This document shows positions 8,880 through 18,250 of a stretch of DNA of 64,000 nt, one piece after another. Origin of the DNA: an uncultured Eubacteriales bacterium (GTDB lineage: Bacteria > Bacillota > Clostridia > Lachnospirales > Lachnospiraceae). How positions within the stretch are numbered: position 1 is the stretch's first letter; the number at the start of each line of letters is the position of its first letter. The position numbers were made by a program, and so were the translations under genes. The stretch is from NCBI GenBank assembly GCA_900314845.1, contig OMWV01000034.1, positions 1 through 64,000 of the forward strand, in the 5' to 3' direction. The notes beneath the pieces were generated by a model, which had not been told where the DNA came from, made no database searches, and saw nothing but the letters and a program-made list of their open reading frames with translations.

Positions 8880-9572
8880 ATGTACCCTATCGGATTTTAT
8901 GATGTTTCCTATATACTGGTTATCATTGGAGTCGTTTTGTGTCTCCTGGCCCAGAGCAAGGTGAAGACGACATACGCCAGGTACAGCAGGGTCCGCACCA
9001 TGAGCGGGATCACCGGGCAGGAAGCCGCTGAGCGCATACTCAGGCAGGAAGGCATCTATGACGTAGCTGTCGTCCGGGTATCGGGGACTCTGACAGACCA
9101 CTATGATCCCAGGAATAAGACTCTGGCCCTCTCAGACGCGGTCTTTGACCAGACAAGCGTGGCAGCGGTAAGCGTGGCGGCTCATGAGTGCGGCCATGCC
9201 GTGCAGGACAGCACAGGCTACGCCCCCCTGCGGATCCGCGGCGCTCTTGTGCCCGTCGCCAATTTCGGAGCGCAGATCTCCTGGCCTATGATCATCCTGG
9301 GCATTGTCCTGGGCTGGAACAGGATCCTCATAGAGATCGGCATCATAATGTTCACGGCAGTCGTCCTTTTTCACTTTATCACCCTTCCCGTTGAGTTTAA
9401 CGCTTCGTCCAGAGCCCTGAAGATCCTTGATTCTTCCGGCATGCTGCAGGGGGAAGAGAATACATTTGCCAAAAAGGTGCTCTCGGCGGCCGCCATGACT
9501 TATGTGGCCAGCGCGGCATCTATGGCTTTGCAGCTGTTAAGACTGCTGCTTTTAAGCAGAAGGAGAGACTGA
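8880..9572 (+). CDS. Membrane zinc metallopeptidase (YugP-type)
   Basis: A 230-residue membrane protein with an N-terminal helix, the zinc-peptidase motif AAHECGHAVQ near residue 100, and two or three further hydrophobic segments towards the C-terminus. This matches the neutral zinc metallopeptidase family of B. subtilis YugP, whose substrate is not established. AAGGGAG precedes the ATG by about seven bases. It sits between fmt and rsmB, as in many clostridia, and was probably inherited with that operon rather than linked to it by function. Confidence 0.88.
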   Translation: MYPIGFYDVSYILVIIGVVLCLLAQSKVKTTYARYSRVRTMSGITGQEAAERILRQEGIYDVAVVRVSGTLTDHYDPRNKTLALSDAVFDQTSVAAVSVAAHECGHAVQDSTGYAPLRIRGALVPVANFGAQISWPMIILGIVLGWNRILIEIGIIMFTAVVLFHFITLPVEFNASSRALKILDSSGMLQGEENTFAKKVLSAAAMTYVASAASMALQLLRLLLLSRRRD

Positions 9573-9575
9573 CAG

Positions 9576-10994
9576 ATGGATCAGGTCAACACGCGGTCCC
9601 TAATATTTGACATGCTGGATTCTGTGATCCGGGAAGGGCGCCCTTCCCATATCGTCCTTGCCCGGGCTTTGGAAACCTATGCCTATCTGGACAAGAGAGA
9701 CAGAGCATTTATCAGCAGGATATTCAGGGGCGTGCTGGAGCAGAGGATATACATAGATTCTGTCATAGACAGGTTTTCGTCTGTTAAGTCAGGCAGGATG
9801 AAGCCCGCCGTCAGGCTGGCCATAGAGATAGGTACCTATCAGATCCTTTTTATGGATCATGTGCCGGATTCTGCCGCCTGCAACGAATCGGTGAAGCTGG
9901 CGAAAAAACACGGCCTTAAGAGCCTGTCCGGTTTTGTGAACGGGGTGCTCAGGAGCATTTCCCGTGGAAAGGAAGGTATCATTATGCCTCAGAATGATTC
10001 AGAAAGCGCAGAGAGTATAGCCCAAAAGTATTCTCTGCCCCTTTGGCTTGCCCAGATGTGGATCCGGGACTATGGAGCTCAGAATGCTGCCATGATGGGG
10101 GAGGCTGCTCTGTTAAAGAGCCCTCTTACGGTCAGGGTCAGGACGGCTTTTACAAATGTCGGCCCTGTGCACGGGTCAGGAATGGCCGACCTTATCGTGG
10201 AGCTTGAGTCTTGCGGCATCACGATGGAAGGCGGCAAGATCATGCACGATGCCCTTCGGATCGAGGGTTTTGACCGGCTGGAGGATATACCCGCTTTCGC
10301 GGACGGCAGGATCACCGTGCAGGATGAGAGCACGATGCTGGCGGCCGTTTTTGCCGATGTAAAGGGGACAGACAAGGTTATAGATCTTTGCGCCGCTCCG
10401 GGGGGCAAGACCATTCATCTGGCAGATTTTATGAATGCTTCCTACAGGCGGATCATCCACAGGGGACAGATGTGCCGGGAGGGAGTCGTCATCGCGCGCG
10501 ATATCAGCCCGGCCAGGGCGGAGAAGATAAAAGAGAATGTGAAGAGGGCAAGGCTCAGGAATGTCAGGGTCGAGGTCCAGGATGCCCTGGTTAAGAGGCC
10601 GGAGGACGTGGGGACAGCTGATGTCGTTGTGGCAGACCTTCCCTGCTCCGGTCTTGGCGTCATAGGGAGAAAGCCGGATATAAAGCTTAACGCGAGCCCT
10701 GAGGGGATAAAAAAGCTGGCCATGCTCCAGAGGGATATCCTCGCCGTGGCGGCTGACTATGTAAAGCCGGGCGGCACGCTGATCTACAGCACCTGTACGG
10801 TCTCAAAGGCTGAGAATGAGGACAACGTGCGCTGGTTTACGGAGAATTTCCCCTTCCAGGGGGTATCCGTGGACGACTACCTGCCCTATGGGCTCCGGTC
10901 TAAGACAAGCGCCCAGGGCTGGATCCAGATCCTTCCGGGACAGTACGGGACGGATGGATTTTTCGTGGCAAAGTTCAGAAAGAACAGGGAGTAA
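9576..10994 (+). CDS. rsmB: 16S rRNA m5C967 methyltransferase RsmB
   Basis: A 472-residue protein with an N-terminal NusB-like RNA-binding domain (about 1-140) and a C-terminal SAM-dependent methyltransferase. The SAM site is LCAAPGGKTIHLAD near 271, and the two catalytic cysteines lie in DLPCSGLGVIG (near 352) and YSTCTVSKAENEDNV (near 408). A short extra segment follows the SAM motif (NASYRRIIHRGQMCREG) before the next strand. AAGGAGAG precedes the ATG, and the stop is 17 bp from rlmN. Confidence 0.94.
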   Translation: MDQVNTRSLIFDMLDSVIREGRPSHIVLARALETYAYLDKRDRAFISRIFRGVLEQRIYIDSVIDRFSSVKSGRMKPAVRLAIEIGTYQILFMDHVPDSAACNESVKLAKKHGLKSLSGFVNGVLRSISRGKEGIIMPQNDSESAESIAQKYSLPLWLAQMWIRDYGAQNAAMMGEAALLKSPLTVRVRTAFTNVGPVHGSGMADLIVELESCGITMEGGKIMHDALRIEGFDRLEDIPAFADGRITVQDESTMLAAVFADVKGTDKVIDLCAAPGGKTIHLADFMNASYRRIIHRGQMCREGVVIARDISPARAEKIKENVKRARLRNVRVEVQDALVKRPEDVGTADVVVADLPCSGLGVIGRKPDIKLNASPEGIKKLAMLQRDILAVAADYVKPGGTLIYSTCTVSKAENEDNVRWFTENFPFQGVSVDDYLPYGLRSKTSAQGWIQILPGQYGTDGFFVAKFRKNRE

Positions 10995-11011
10995 GGCAGA
11001 AGAGAGTGCGG

Positions 11012-12061
11012 ATGAAGATCGATATAAAATCTATGGATAAGGGCCGGCTTGAGGACTATGTGACCGGGACTCTGGGAGAGAAGAAGTACAGGGCCGGCCA
11101 GCTCTACAGCTGGATGCATAAAAAGCTGGCCCCGTCATTTGATCAGATGAGCGATATCCCGGCAAGGCTCAGACAGAGGCTGGAGGATGAGTGTACCTAT
11201 ACATCTCTTAAGATCGTCAGGCGGTATGTTTCCGGCATAGACGGTACGGTCAAGTATCTGTTTGAGCTGGCGGACGGGAATATCATAGAGAGCGTGCTCA
11301 TGCAGTATAAGCACGGCTATTCTGTCTGCATATCATCTCAGGTCGGCTGCCGCATGGGGTGCCGTTTCTGCGCTTCGACCCTGGACGGCCTTCAGAGGCA
11401 GATGACTGTCTCCGAGATGCTGGATGAGGTCTACAGTGTTCAGAGAGATTCCGGGCACAGGATATCCAATATCGTTGTGATGGGGACGGGCGAGCCCCTG
11501 GACAATTACGACCATCTGCTCGGATTTATAGGGATCGTCTGCTCACCGGACGGGCTGAATATCAGTCAGAGAAATATCACGGTCTCTACCTGCGGCCTCG
11601 TGCCCAGGATCCGGGAGCTGGCCGATGAGAAGCTGCAGATCACTCTGGCCATCTCTCTTCACGCTGCCTCGGACCGGACAAGGCAGTCTATCATGCCCAT
11701 AGCCAGAGCCTACAGCATAGACCAGATCCTGGATGCCTGTTCCTACTATATAGAGAAGACGGGCAGGCGGATCACATTTGAGTACAGTCTGATCAGCGGG
11801 GTCAACGATTCTGACTCAGACGCCCGGCAGCTGGCTGATCTCCTTAGCAGCCTCAACTGTCATATCAATCTGATCCCGGTGAATCCCATAAAGGAGAGAT
11901 CCTACCGCCAGTCCGTCAGGGCCCAGGTGGCCCGTTTTAAATCTATACTTGAAAAAAACGGGAGAAATGTTACTATTAGAAGGGAAATGGGCAGAGATAT
12001 ACAGGCAGCCTGCGGGCAGCTGAGGAAACAGTACGCAGACAGTCAGGAAAGGCAGTCATAG
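11012..12061 (+). CDS. rlmN: Dual-specificity 23S rRNA/tRNA adenine-C2 methyltransferase RlmN
   Basis: A 349-residue radical SAM enzyme that methylates C2 of A2503 in 23S rRNA and A37 in some tRNAs. The cluster-binding CX3CX2C is in GCRMGCRFCAS near residue 112. The protein has the family's MGTGEPLDNYDH and the late catalytic cysteine in DIQAACGQLR. I chose ATG 11012 over the GTG two codons earlier; the ribosome-binding site is a modest AGAGAG. Spacing to rsmB suggests one transcript. Confidence 0.95.
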   Translation: MKIDIKSMDKGRLEDYVTGTLGEKKYRAGQLYSWMHKKLAPSFDQMSDIPARLRQRLEDECTYTSLKIVRRYVSGIDGTVKYLFELADGNIIESVLMQYKHGYSVCISSQVGCRMGCRFCASTLDGLQRQMTVSEMLDEVYSVQRDSGHRISNIVVMGTGEPLDNYDHLLGFIGIVCSPDGLNISQRNITVSTCGLVPRIRELADEKLQITLAISLHAASDRTRQSIMPIARAYSIDQILDACSYYIEKTGRRITFEYSLISGVNDSDSDARQLADLLSSLNCHINLIPVNPIKERSYRQSVRAQVARFKSILEKNGRNVTIRREMGRDIQAACGQLRKQYADSQERQS

Positions 12062-12120
12062 AAGTATCACTGATTTCGAATGACTGCTATATTTTGTGTT
12101 ATCAATATGGAGGATATAAG

Positions 12121-12858
12121 ATGCAGGCATTTGCCAGGACGGATACAGGCTGTGTCCGGGCAATGAACCAGGATTCCTATTATTTCAGTCTGGAACCCGT
12201 TGGTCCTCTTCCTAATCTTTTTATCGTCGCAGACGGTATGGGAGGCCACCAGGCCGGGGATTACGCTTCCAGATATGCCATAGAGGTCTTCCTGGATTTT
12301 ATGAAGAGCAGCGAGGGTGACAATAAGATCAAGCTGCTGGATAAGGGCATAGCTCTCGCAAATTCCAAAGTATACGAGAAGTCATGTACGGACAGCAGTC
12401 TGACCGGCATGGGCACGACATTCGTGGCGGCCTACATAGACGGGACAGAGCTGTATGTGGCGAATATAGGAGACAGCCGCCTTTATATGGCAGGCTCGGA
12501 GCTTAACCAGGTTACGGAGGACCATTCCTACGTGGCAGCCATGGTCAAGGCCGGGGAGCTTACAAGGGAACAGGCACGGTTCCATCCGGATAAGAACGTT
12601 ATCACGAGGGCTCTTGGGGTAGCGGATTCTGTCAAGGCCGACTTCTTTGAGGTCGATCTGATGCCGGACGACAGGATCCTGCTCTGCTCGGACGGTTTGT
12701 CGAATATGGTAGACGATGAGAACATTTTCAGGATACTTAAGGAGAATACTCCCCAGGAAGCGGCAGACCTTTTGATCAATCAGGCAAACGCCGCAGGGGG
12801 ACTTGACAATATCACAGCTATCGTTATAGCGCCAGAGATAAAGGAGGTGAGTGAATAA
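12121..12858 (+). CDS. prpC: PP2C-type Ser/Thr protein phosphatase
   Basis: A 245-residue metal-dependent phosphatase with all the PP2C acidic motifs: RAMNQDSYYF near 15, VADGMGGHQAG near 38, NIGDSRLYM near 116, CSDGLSNMV near 190 and DNITAIVI near 229. It removes phosphates placed by the neighbouring kinase. GGAGG stands eight bases before ATG 12121. Its TAA stop shares one base with the ATG of prkC, so the two are translationally coupled. Confidence 0.95.
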   Translation: MQAFARTDTGCVRAMNQDSYYFSLEPVGPLPNLFIVADGMGGHQAGDYASRYAIEVFLDFMKSSEGDNKIKLLDKGIALANSKVYEKSCTDSSLTGMGTTFVAAYIDGTELYVANIGDSRLYMAGSELNQVTEDHSYVAAMVKAGELTREQARFHPDKNVITRALGVADSVKADFFEVDLMPDDRILLCSDGLSNMVDDENIFRILKENTPQEAADLLINQANAAGGLDNITAIVIAPEIKEVSE

Positions 12859-15014
12859 TGCTGTCACCCGGAACTTCTCTTTCAGGAAGATATCAGATCA
12901 TTGAGAGGATAGGAGCAGGCGGTATGGCCGAGGTCTACAAGGCCAAGGATACGGCCCTCAACAGGTATGTTGCCGTCAAGGTGCTCCGGTCCGAGTATTG
13001 CTCAGACGAGACATTTGTCAGGAAGTTCAGAGTAGAAGCGCAGTCCGCCGCCGGACTTTCCCATCCCAATATCGTCAGCGTTTACGATGTAGGCCAGGAG
13101 AATGACGTTCACTTTATCGTCATGGAGCTGGTCGAGGGGATCACCCTGAAGAACTATATCGATATGAAGGGGAAACTTGATATCAAGGAGACCCTCAACA
13201 TATCCGTACAGATCGCCCAGGGCCTGAGCGCGGCTCACGCCAACCGCATTATCCACCGCGATATAAAACCTCAGAACATCATAATTTCCCGGGACGGCAA
13301 GGTCAAGGTCACAGACTTCGGCATTGCCCGGATGGCGGATTCTACGACAGTGACCACAACGGCTGCCGGCACGGTGTCCTATATCTCACCGGAGCAGGCA
13401 AGGGGCGGCTACAGTGACGAGAAGAGCGATATCTACTCTCTGGGCATCACCATGTATGAGATGCTCACAGGCAGGGTGCCTTTTGACGGCGAGACGAACG
13501 TTGCCGTCGCCCTCATGCATATCCAGGGCAAGATGACTCCTCCCAGGGAGCTGGAGCCCTCCATTCCAAAGAGTTTTGAGAAGGTCATCCTCAAGTGTAC
13601 CCAGAAGAAGCCCGAGTGGAGATATTCCTCAGCCCGCGAGCTGATCGCCGACCTGCGCAAGGTTCTGACTCACCCGGACGGGGAGTATGTTATCATTCCC
13701 GGGATGGAAGACGCGGCAGGCAGCACGATCACAGTCAGCGACGCGGATCTTGCCAGACTTAACGCCGCGGATGCCGGCCAGCCCTCAGGGCGCAGGCAGG
13801 AGGAGCCGGAGGCGGCCCCTGCCGAGAAGGCATCTTTCAGGAAGCTAGAAGATCTGTCCGATTCCGAGCCGGTGAAGGGAAAAGACGTGGAGGAAGCGGC
13901 AGATGAGGAGGATGAGGAAGTAGATTCCCATATGGGGAAGATCCTCATGACCATGGGCATCATAGGCTTTGTCATACTCATCATCGTTCTGATCATCCTG
14001 GGAACTTATATCACAGGTCTTGCGGGAAGCGGCTTCAGCCTTTTCGGCAAGCATGCCAAGGAGACAGGCTCAGAGACAGTCCTCACGACCCAGGAGCAGA
14101 CAAAGGCTTCTGCTTCCGAGACAAAGCCGACAGAGACGACAGAGGAGACGCAGGAGAAAGTCACCGTTCCCAATCTTTTGGGCAAGACAGAGGCAGACGC
14201 CGTCAAGCTGCTCAAGAAGAAGAATCTTGAGTACGAGACAAAGGACGGCACAAGCGACAAGTACGATGCAGGGGAAGTCTGTGAGCAGTCTGTCGAGGCC
14301 GGGACAAGCGTTTCGGAGCATACGACAGTTATCCTGACCATCTGCAAGGGGACGGATGCTTTTGAACTGGACAATGTAGCGGGCATAGGCTATGATACGG
14401 CTGTTTCCATGCTGCAGGCCCAGGGGCTTAAGACGAAGATAAAATTTATATCGGACAATACAGTAGGCGTTGATGAAGTCGTCTACACAGATCCCAAGGC
14501 GGGAAGCAGCGTGGTAGAGGGAGATACCATCACTCTCTATGTGCACAAGGACAGCGCGAGTGAATCCGTGACGGTTCCCAATGTCATTGGCAAGGATCTG
14601 GATGACGCGGTTGCGGAAATTGAAAGCGCCGGTCTTACCTATAACGGGAAGTCATCTGATTACAGCGATTCCTATGCCGAGGGCAAGGTCATGAACCAGA
14701 GCCTGACATCCGGCAAGTCTGTGACAAAGGGCGAGGCCATGTCCATCACGGTCAGCCTGGGGGCGAAGAAGCAGTCATCCTACAGCGCGTCCATCAGTGT
14801 GCCCAGCCCCTTTGACAGCAGCTCAGAGACGGAAGGGGAGCTGAAGATAGAGGTCAGCCAGGGCTCTGAGACCAGAACGCTTTTTGACGATACCGTGGAT
14901 GCTGACAGCCTGCCCTCCAGCCTGAGCGATAAGAGCTCATCAGATGAGGACGGAACAGTCACAGCATATTTTAACGGCGAGAAGTATGACAGCTTCACAG
15001 TCAGCTACAAATAA
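12858..15014 (+). CDS. prkC: PASTA-domain eukaryotic-type Ser/Thr protein kinase
   Basis: A 718-residue transmembrane kinase that senses peptidoglycan fragments and controls growth and cell-wall functions. The kinase domain (about 11-275) has the glycine loop GAGGMAEVYK, VAVKVL, HRDIKPQNI, DFGIA and the activation-loop TAAGTVSYISPEQA. An acidic linker is followed by one membrane helix near 360-385. Three PASTA repeats outside the cell start near 434, 497 and 571. After the last one, about 80 residues form a serine- and acid-rich C-terminal domain whose function I cannot assign. AAGGAGGTGAGTG at the end of prpC serves as ribosome-binding site. Confidence 0.95.
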   Translation: MLSPGTSLSGRYQIIERIGAGGMAEVYKAKDTALNRYVAVKVLRSEYCSDETFVRKFRVEAQSAAGLSHPNIVSVYDVGQENDVHFIVMELVEGITLKNYIDMKGKLDIKETLNISVQIAQGLSAAHANRIIHRDIKPQNIIISRDGKVKVTDFGIARMADSTTVTTTAAGTVSYISPEQARGGYSDEKSDIYSLGITMYEMLTGRVPFDGETNVAVALMHIQGKMTPPRELEPSIPKSFEKVILKCTQKKPEWRYSSARELIADLRKVLTHPDGEYVIIPGMEDAAGSTITVSDADLARLNAADAGQPSGRRQEEPEAAPAEKASFRKLEDLSDSEPVKGKDVEEAADEEDEEVDSHMGKILMTMGIIGFVILIIVLIILGTYITGLAGSGFSLFGKHAKETGSETVLTTQEQTKASASETKPTETTEETQEKVTVPNLLGKTEADAVKLLKKKNLEYETKDGTSDKYDAGEVCEQSVEAGTSVSEHTTVILTICKGTDAFELDNVAGIGYDTAVSMLQAQGLKTKIKFISDNTVGVDEVVYTDPKAGSSVVEGDTITLYVHKDSASESVTVPNVIGKDLDDAVAEIESAGLTYNGKSSDYSDSYAEGKVMNQSLTSGKSVTKGEAMSITVSLGAKKQSSYSASISVPSPFDSSSETEGELKIEVSQGSETRTLFDDTVDADSLPSSLSDKSSSDEDGTVTAYFNGEKYDSFTVSYK

Positions 15015-15903
15015 GGGAGAGAGCGTCAGGGGCAGGATCATAAAAGGAGTCGGCGGATTCTATTATGTATTTGTCCCGGATAGAGGACTCTATGCCTGCC
15101 GGGCAAGGGGTTTATTTCGAAAACAGAAGTTAAAGCCTCTTCCCGGGGACCAGGTAGAGCTTCTTATCACAGATGAGAAGGACAGGGAGGGCAGCATAAG
15201 CTCTATCCTGGAGAGAAAGAACAGCCTGATCCGCCCGGCTGCGGCCAATATAGACCAGGCCCTTGTCGTATTTGCCCTGAAAAGCCCCGATCCCAATTTC
15301 AACCTGCTGGACAGGTACCTCCTCAAGATGAGAAAGCAGGGGATAAAAACTCTGATCTGCTTTAACAAGACAGACCTGGTCAGCAGGCAGGAAGCCGACC
15401 GGGTGAGTCAGATCTACAGGGACTGCGGCAGTCAGGTCTTCTTTGTCTGTGTCAAAAATGGAGAAGGCCTTGAACAGGTGCGCCGGGCCCTGAGCGGGAA
15501 GACGACGATCATCGCCGGCCCTTCGGGGGCAGGAAAGTCTTCCATGACCAACACCCTGTATCCGGACGCCGGCATGGAGACCGGGAGCCTGAGCAGGAAG
15601 ATCCAGAGGGGGAAGAATACGACCCGCCACAGCCAGCTCTTTGCCCTGGGAGGGGATACCTATCTCATGGACACCCCCGGTTTCAGCACGATCTATCTGA
15701 ATGATATAGAAAAAGATGAGCTGGCTTATCTCTATCCGGAATTTGACAGCTATTATCCTGACTGCAGGTTCAAGGGCTGCAGCCATATCAGCGAGCCGGA
15801 CTGCGCAGTCAAGAAGGCGGTAGAAGAAGGCAGGATCAGCCGGCAAAGGTATGACAATTACTGCCTTTTCTATGAAGAGATAGCGGACAGAAGACCTTAC
15901 TGA
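14986..15903 (+). CDS. rsgA: Ribosome small-subunit-dependent GTPase RsgA
   Basis: A circularly permuted GTPase acting in late 30S subunit maturation. G4 (FNKTDL) comes before G1 (AGPSGAGKSSM) and G3 (DTPGFS), and a C-terminal zinc knuckle includes CRFKGCSHISEPDC. The start is uncertain. The only in-frame ATG near the right place is 14986, inside the end of prkC. The family's N-terminus (RGRIIKGVGGFYYV) instead begins at a GTC codon at 15025, five bases after AGGGAG. A GTC start or a misread GTG is therefore possible. The gene follows prkC without a gap, as in related genomes. Confidence 0.93.
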   Translation: MTASQSATNKGESVRGRIIKGVGGFYYVFVPDRGLYACRARGLFRKQKLKPLPGDQVELLITDEKDREGSISSILERKNSLIRPAAANIDQALVVFALKSPDPNFNLLDRYLLKMRKQGIKTLICFNKTDLVSRQEADRVSQIYRDCGSQVFFVCVKNGEGLEQVRRALSGKTTIIAGPSGAGKSSMTNTLYPDAGMETGSLSRKIQRGKNTTRHSQLFALGGDTYLMDTPGFSTIYLNDIEKDELAYLYPEFDSYYPDCRFKGCSHISEPDCAVKKAVEEGRISRQRYDNYCLFYEEIADRRPY

Positions 15904-15956
15904 CAAGACAGGAGGAACCCGGGTCGGGGCCTCACTGAAAATATGAAACGGAGTGC

Positions 15957-16634
15957 GTGAATAAAATTATGAGAAAGCTCTTGCTTGCGCCGTCTATCCT
16001 TTCGGCAGATTTTTCAGAACTGGGAAGACAGATAGATATCATAGACAAAGCGGGCGCGGATTACGTCCACATAGACGTCATGGACGGGGCATTTGTCCCC
16101 AATTTAAGCTACGGGGCTCCCGTCATGAAGTGTGTCCGGCCATGCACAGATATGACATTTGACGTGCATCTCATGATAGAGAAGCCGGATCAGATGATCC
16201 CTGATTTTGTCAGCGCCGGAGGAGACATCATCACTGTGCACACCGAAGCCTGCACCCATCTGCACCGGACCATCCAGCTGATCCACAGCCTGGGCGCCAG
16301 GGCAGGGGCTGCCCTCAACCCGGCAACGCCCCTGAGCGCTCTGGATTATATCCTGGAAGACCTTGATATGGTCCTCATCATGAGCGTGAATCCCGGATTC
16401 GGCGGGCAGAAGTTTATTCCTTCCTCCCTGCGCAAGATAAGGGAGCTCAGGGAGATGATAGAAAGCCGGGGCCTTGACACAGATATAGAGGTCGACGGAG
16501 GAGTAGGCAAGGATAATCTGGCCAGCCTCATAGAGGCGGGGGCCAATGTCTTTGTGTCCGGTTCTAAGATCTTCAGCGGAGATATTGCAGGCAATGTCCA
16601 CGATTTTAAGAAGATCATGGATGGCCGGGAATAA
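15957..16634 (+). CDS. rpe: Ribulose-phosphate 3-epimerase
   Basis: A 225-residue TIM-barrel enzyme that interconverts ribulose 5-phosphate and xylulose 5-phosphate. Visible motifs are LAPSILSADFSELG, HIDVMDGAFVPNLSYG, the metal-binding FDVHLMI, MSVNPGFGGQKF and the C-terminal EVDGGV...GANVFVSGS. The start may be GTG 15957, with a short spacing from CGGAG, or ATG 15969. The product feeds the transketolase pair at 36468. Confidence 0.93.
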   Translation: MNKIMRKLLLAPSILSADFSELGRQIDIIDKAGADYVHIDVMDGAFVPNLSYGAPVMKCVRPCTDMTFDVHLMIEKPDQMIPDFVSAGGDIITVHTEACTHLHRTIQLIHSLGARAGAALNPATPLSALDYILEDLDMVLIMSVNPGFGGQKFIPSSLRKIRELREMIESRGLDTDIEVDGGVGKDNLASLIEAGANVFVSGSKIFSGDIAGNVHDFKKIMDGRE

Positions 16635-16660
16635 AATTGAAGAAGGGAAATGATCGGAGG

Positions 16661-17338
16661 ATGGATATCCTTATCATCACCGGGGGCAGAATAGATGAAG
16701 ATTTTGCCCTTGGTTTTTTATATGAGCATAGGTTCAGCCACATTATCGTAGTAGACGGGGCTCTGGCCTTTTGGGATAAAGTGGAGAAGAAATTTAATAA
16801 AGGCCTGAAATTTGACCATCTGGTGGGGGATTTTGACACGATATCCCCCGATATCCTGGAAAAATATCAGGACAGGGAAGATATCACTGTCCACCGCTTT
16901 ATACCGGAAAAGGACTACACGGACACAGATATCGCGGCAAAGCTTGCCGTAGACCTGGGCCGGGAAGAGGCGGGAAGCCGGATCTTTTTCCTGGGGGCAA
17001 CGGGAAGCAGGGCGGATCATTCCCTGGCAAATATCCAGCTTCTGAAATATATCCATGACAGGGGCCAGGAAGCCTTTCTCGTTGATGCCAACAACCGGAT
17101 CCGCCTTATTAGCGGGAAAACGGTCCTGAAAAAGAAGGACCTGTTCGGGTATTATCTGTCCCTCATTCCTCTGTCTGAGAGGATAGAGTCTGTGACCATG
17201 AGGGGGGTCAAGTATGAAGTGACGGGCCTTGAGGTCGTCATGGGGCAGACCCGGTGCGTGAGCAATGAGGTCACGGCAGATGAGTGCAGCATAGACATAG
17301 GCGGCGGCATCGCCTGGCTGATAGAGAGCAGAGACTAA
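16661..17338 (+). CDS. thiN: Thiamine pyrophosphokinase
   Basis: A 225-residue enzyme that converts thiamine to thiamine diphosphate, the cofactor of transketolase. Motifs include IITGGRIDEDFAL, the acidic LVGDFDTI, EKDYTDTDIAAKLA, and the LGATGSRADHSLANI stretch near residue 115 that binds thiamine. I prefer ATG 16661 because MDILIITGG is the usual beginning. A TTG eight codons upstream is the alternative, since the AGG before 16661 touches the start codon. Confidence 0.9.
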   Translation: MDILIITGGRIDEDFALGFLYEHRFSHIIVVDGALAFWDKVEKKFNKGLKFDHLVGDFDTISPDILEKYQDREDITVHRFIPEKDYTDTDIAAKLAVDLGREEAGSRIFFLGATGSRADHSLANIQLLKYIHDRGQEAFLVDANNRIRLISGKTVLKKKDLFGYYLSLIPLSERIESVTMRGVKYEVTGLEVVMGQTRCVSNEVTADECSIDIGGGIAWLIESRD

Positions 17339-17372
17339 AAGGGCAGAGCCCGGATACAGATGGAGAAAATTT

Positions 17373-18221
17373 ATGAGTTATGCAGACAGAGTTTTTGTAG
17401 ACATGTGCCGGGATATCCTGGAAAATGGCACAAGCACGGAGGGGCAGAAGGTAAGGCCCAGGTGGCCTGACGGCAGTCCGGCTTACACGATAAAGAAGTT
17501 CGGAGTCGTCAACAGATATGATCTTTCGAAAGAATTTCCCGCTATCACTTTGAGGCGGACGGCCATAAAGAGCGCGGCGGATGAGATGCTGTGGATCTGG
17601 CAGAGAAAGTCCAACAATATCCATGACCTCAACAGCAGCATCTGGGATGAGTGGGCGGACGAGGACGGTTCCATCGGCAAGGCCTACGGCTACCAGATGG
17701 GCGTAAAGCACATCTATAAGGAGGGCATGATGGACCAGGTCGACCGGGTCATCTATGACCTGAAAAATGATCCCTACAGCAGGCGGATCATGACAAATCT
17801 GTATGTCCACAGCGACCTGCACGAGATGAACCTGTACCCCTGCGCCTACAGCATGACATTCAATGTTACAAAGGAGCCGGGGCAGGACAGGCTTGTCTTA
17901 AATGCCATCCTCAATCAGCGCTCGCAGGATGTCCTGGCGGCCAACAACTGGAATGTCGTCCAGTACAGCATCCTGATGCATATGCTGGCTCAGGTCTGCG
18001 ATATGCAGGTGGGCGAGCTTGTGCATGTGATAGCGGACGCCCATATCTATGACAGGCATGTCCCTCTTGTAAGGGAACTGATCAGCAGGCCGCAGCATCC
18101 GGCTCCCAGGTTCTGGCTCAATCCGGATGTTAAGGATTTCTATGAATTTACGACAAAAGATATCCATATAGAGGACTACGAGACAGGCCCGCAGATAAAG
18201 GATATCCCCATAGCCATCTAA
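17373..18221 (+). CDS. thyA: Thymidylate synthase
   Basis: A 282-residue ThyA-type enzyme that makes dTMP from dUMP with methylene-tetrahydrofolate. The catalytic cysteine is in NLYPCAYSMTF near residue 155. RRIMTNLYVHSDL is the phosphate-binding arginine region, and LNQRSQDVLAANNWNV and HIYDRHV are further active-site motifs. Dihydrofolate reductase follows 30 bp later to recycle the dihydrofolate produced. Confidence 0.95.
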   Translation: MSYADRVFVDMCRDILENGTSTEGQKVRPRWPDGSPAYTIKKFGVVNRYDLSKEFPAITLRRTAIKSAADEMLWIWQRKSNNIHDLNSSIWDEWADEDGSIGKAYGYQMGVKHIYKEGMMDQVDRVIYDLKNDPYSRRIMTNLYVHSDLHEMNLYPCAYSMTFNVTKEPGQDRLVLNAILNQRSQDVLAANNWNVVQYSILMHMLAQVCDMQVGELVHVIADAHIYDRHVPLVRELISRPQHPAPRFWLNPDVKDFYEFTTKDIHIEDYETGPQIKDIPIAI

Positions 18222-18250
18222 AGGCCGGATAAAAAGCCGGAGGAGCAGAA

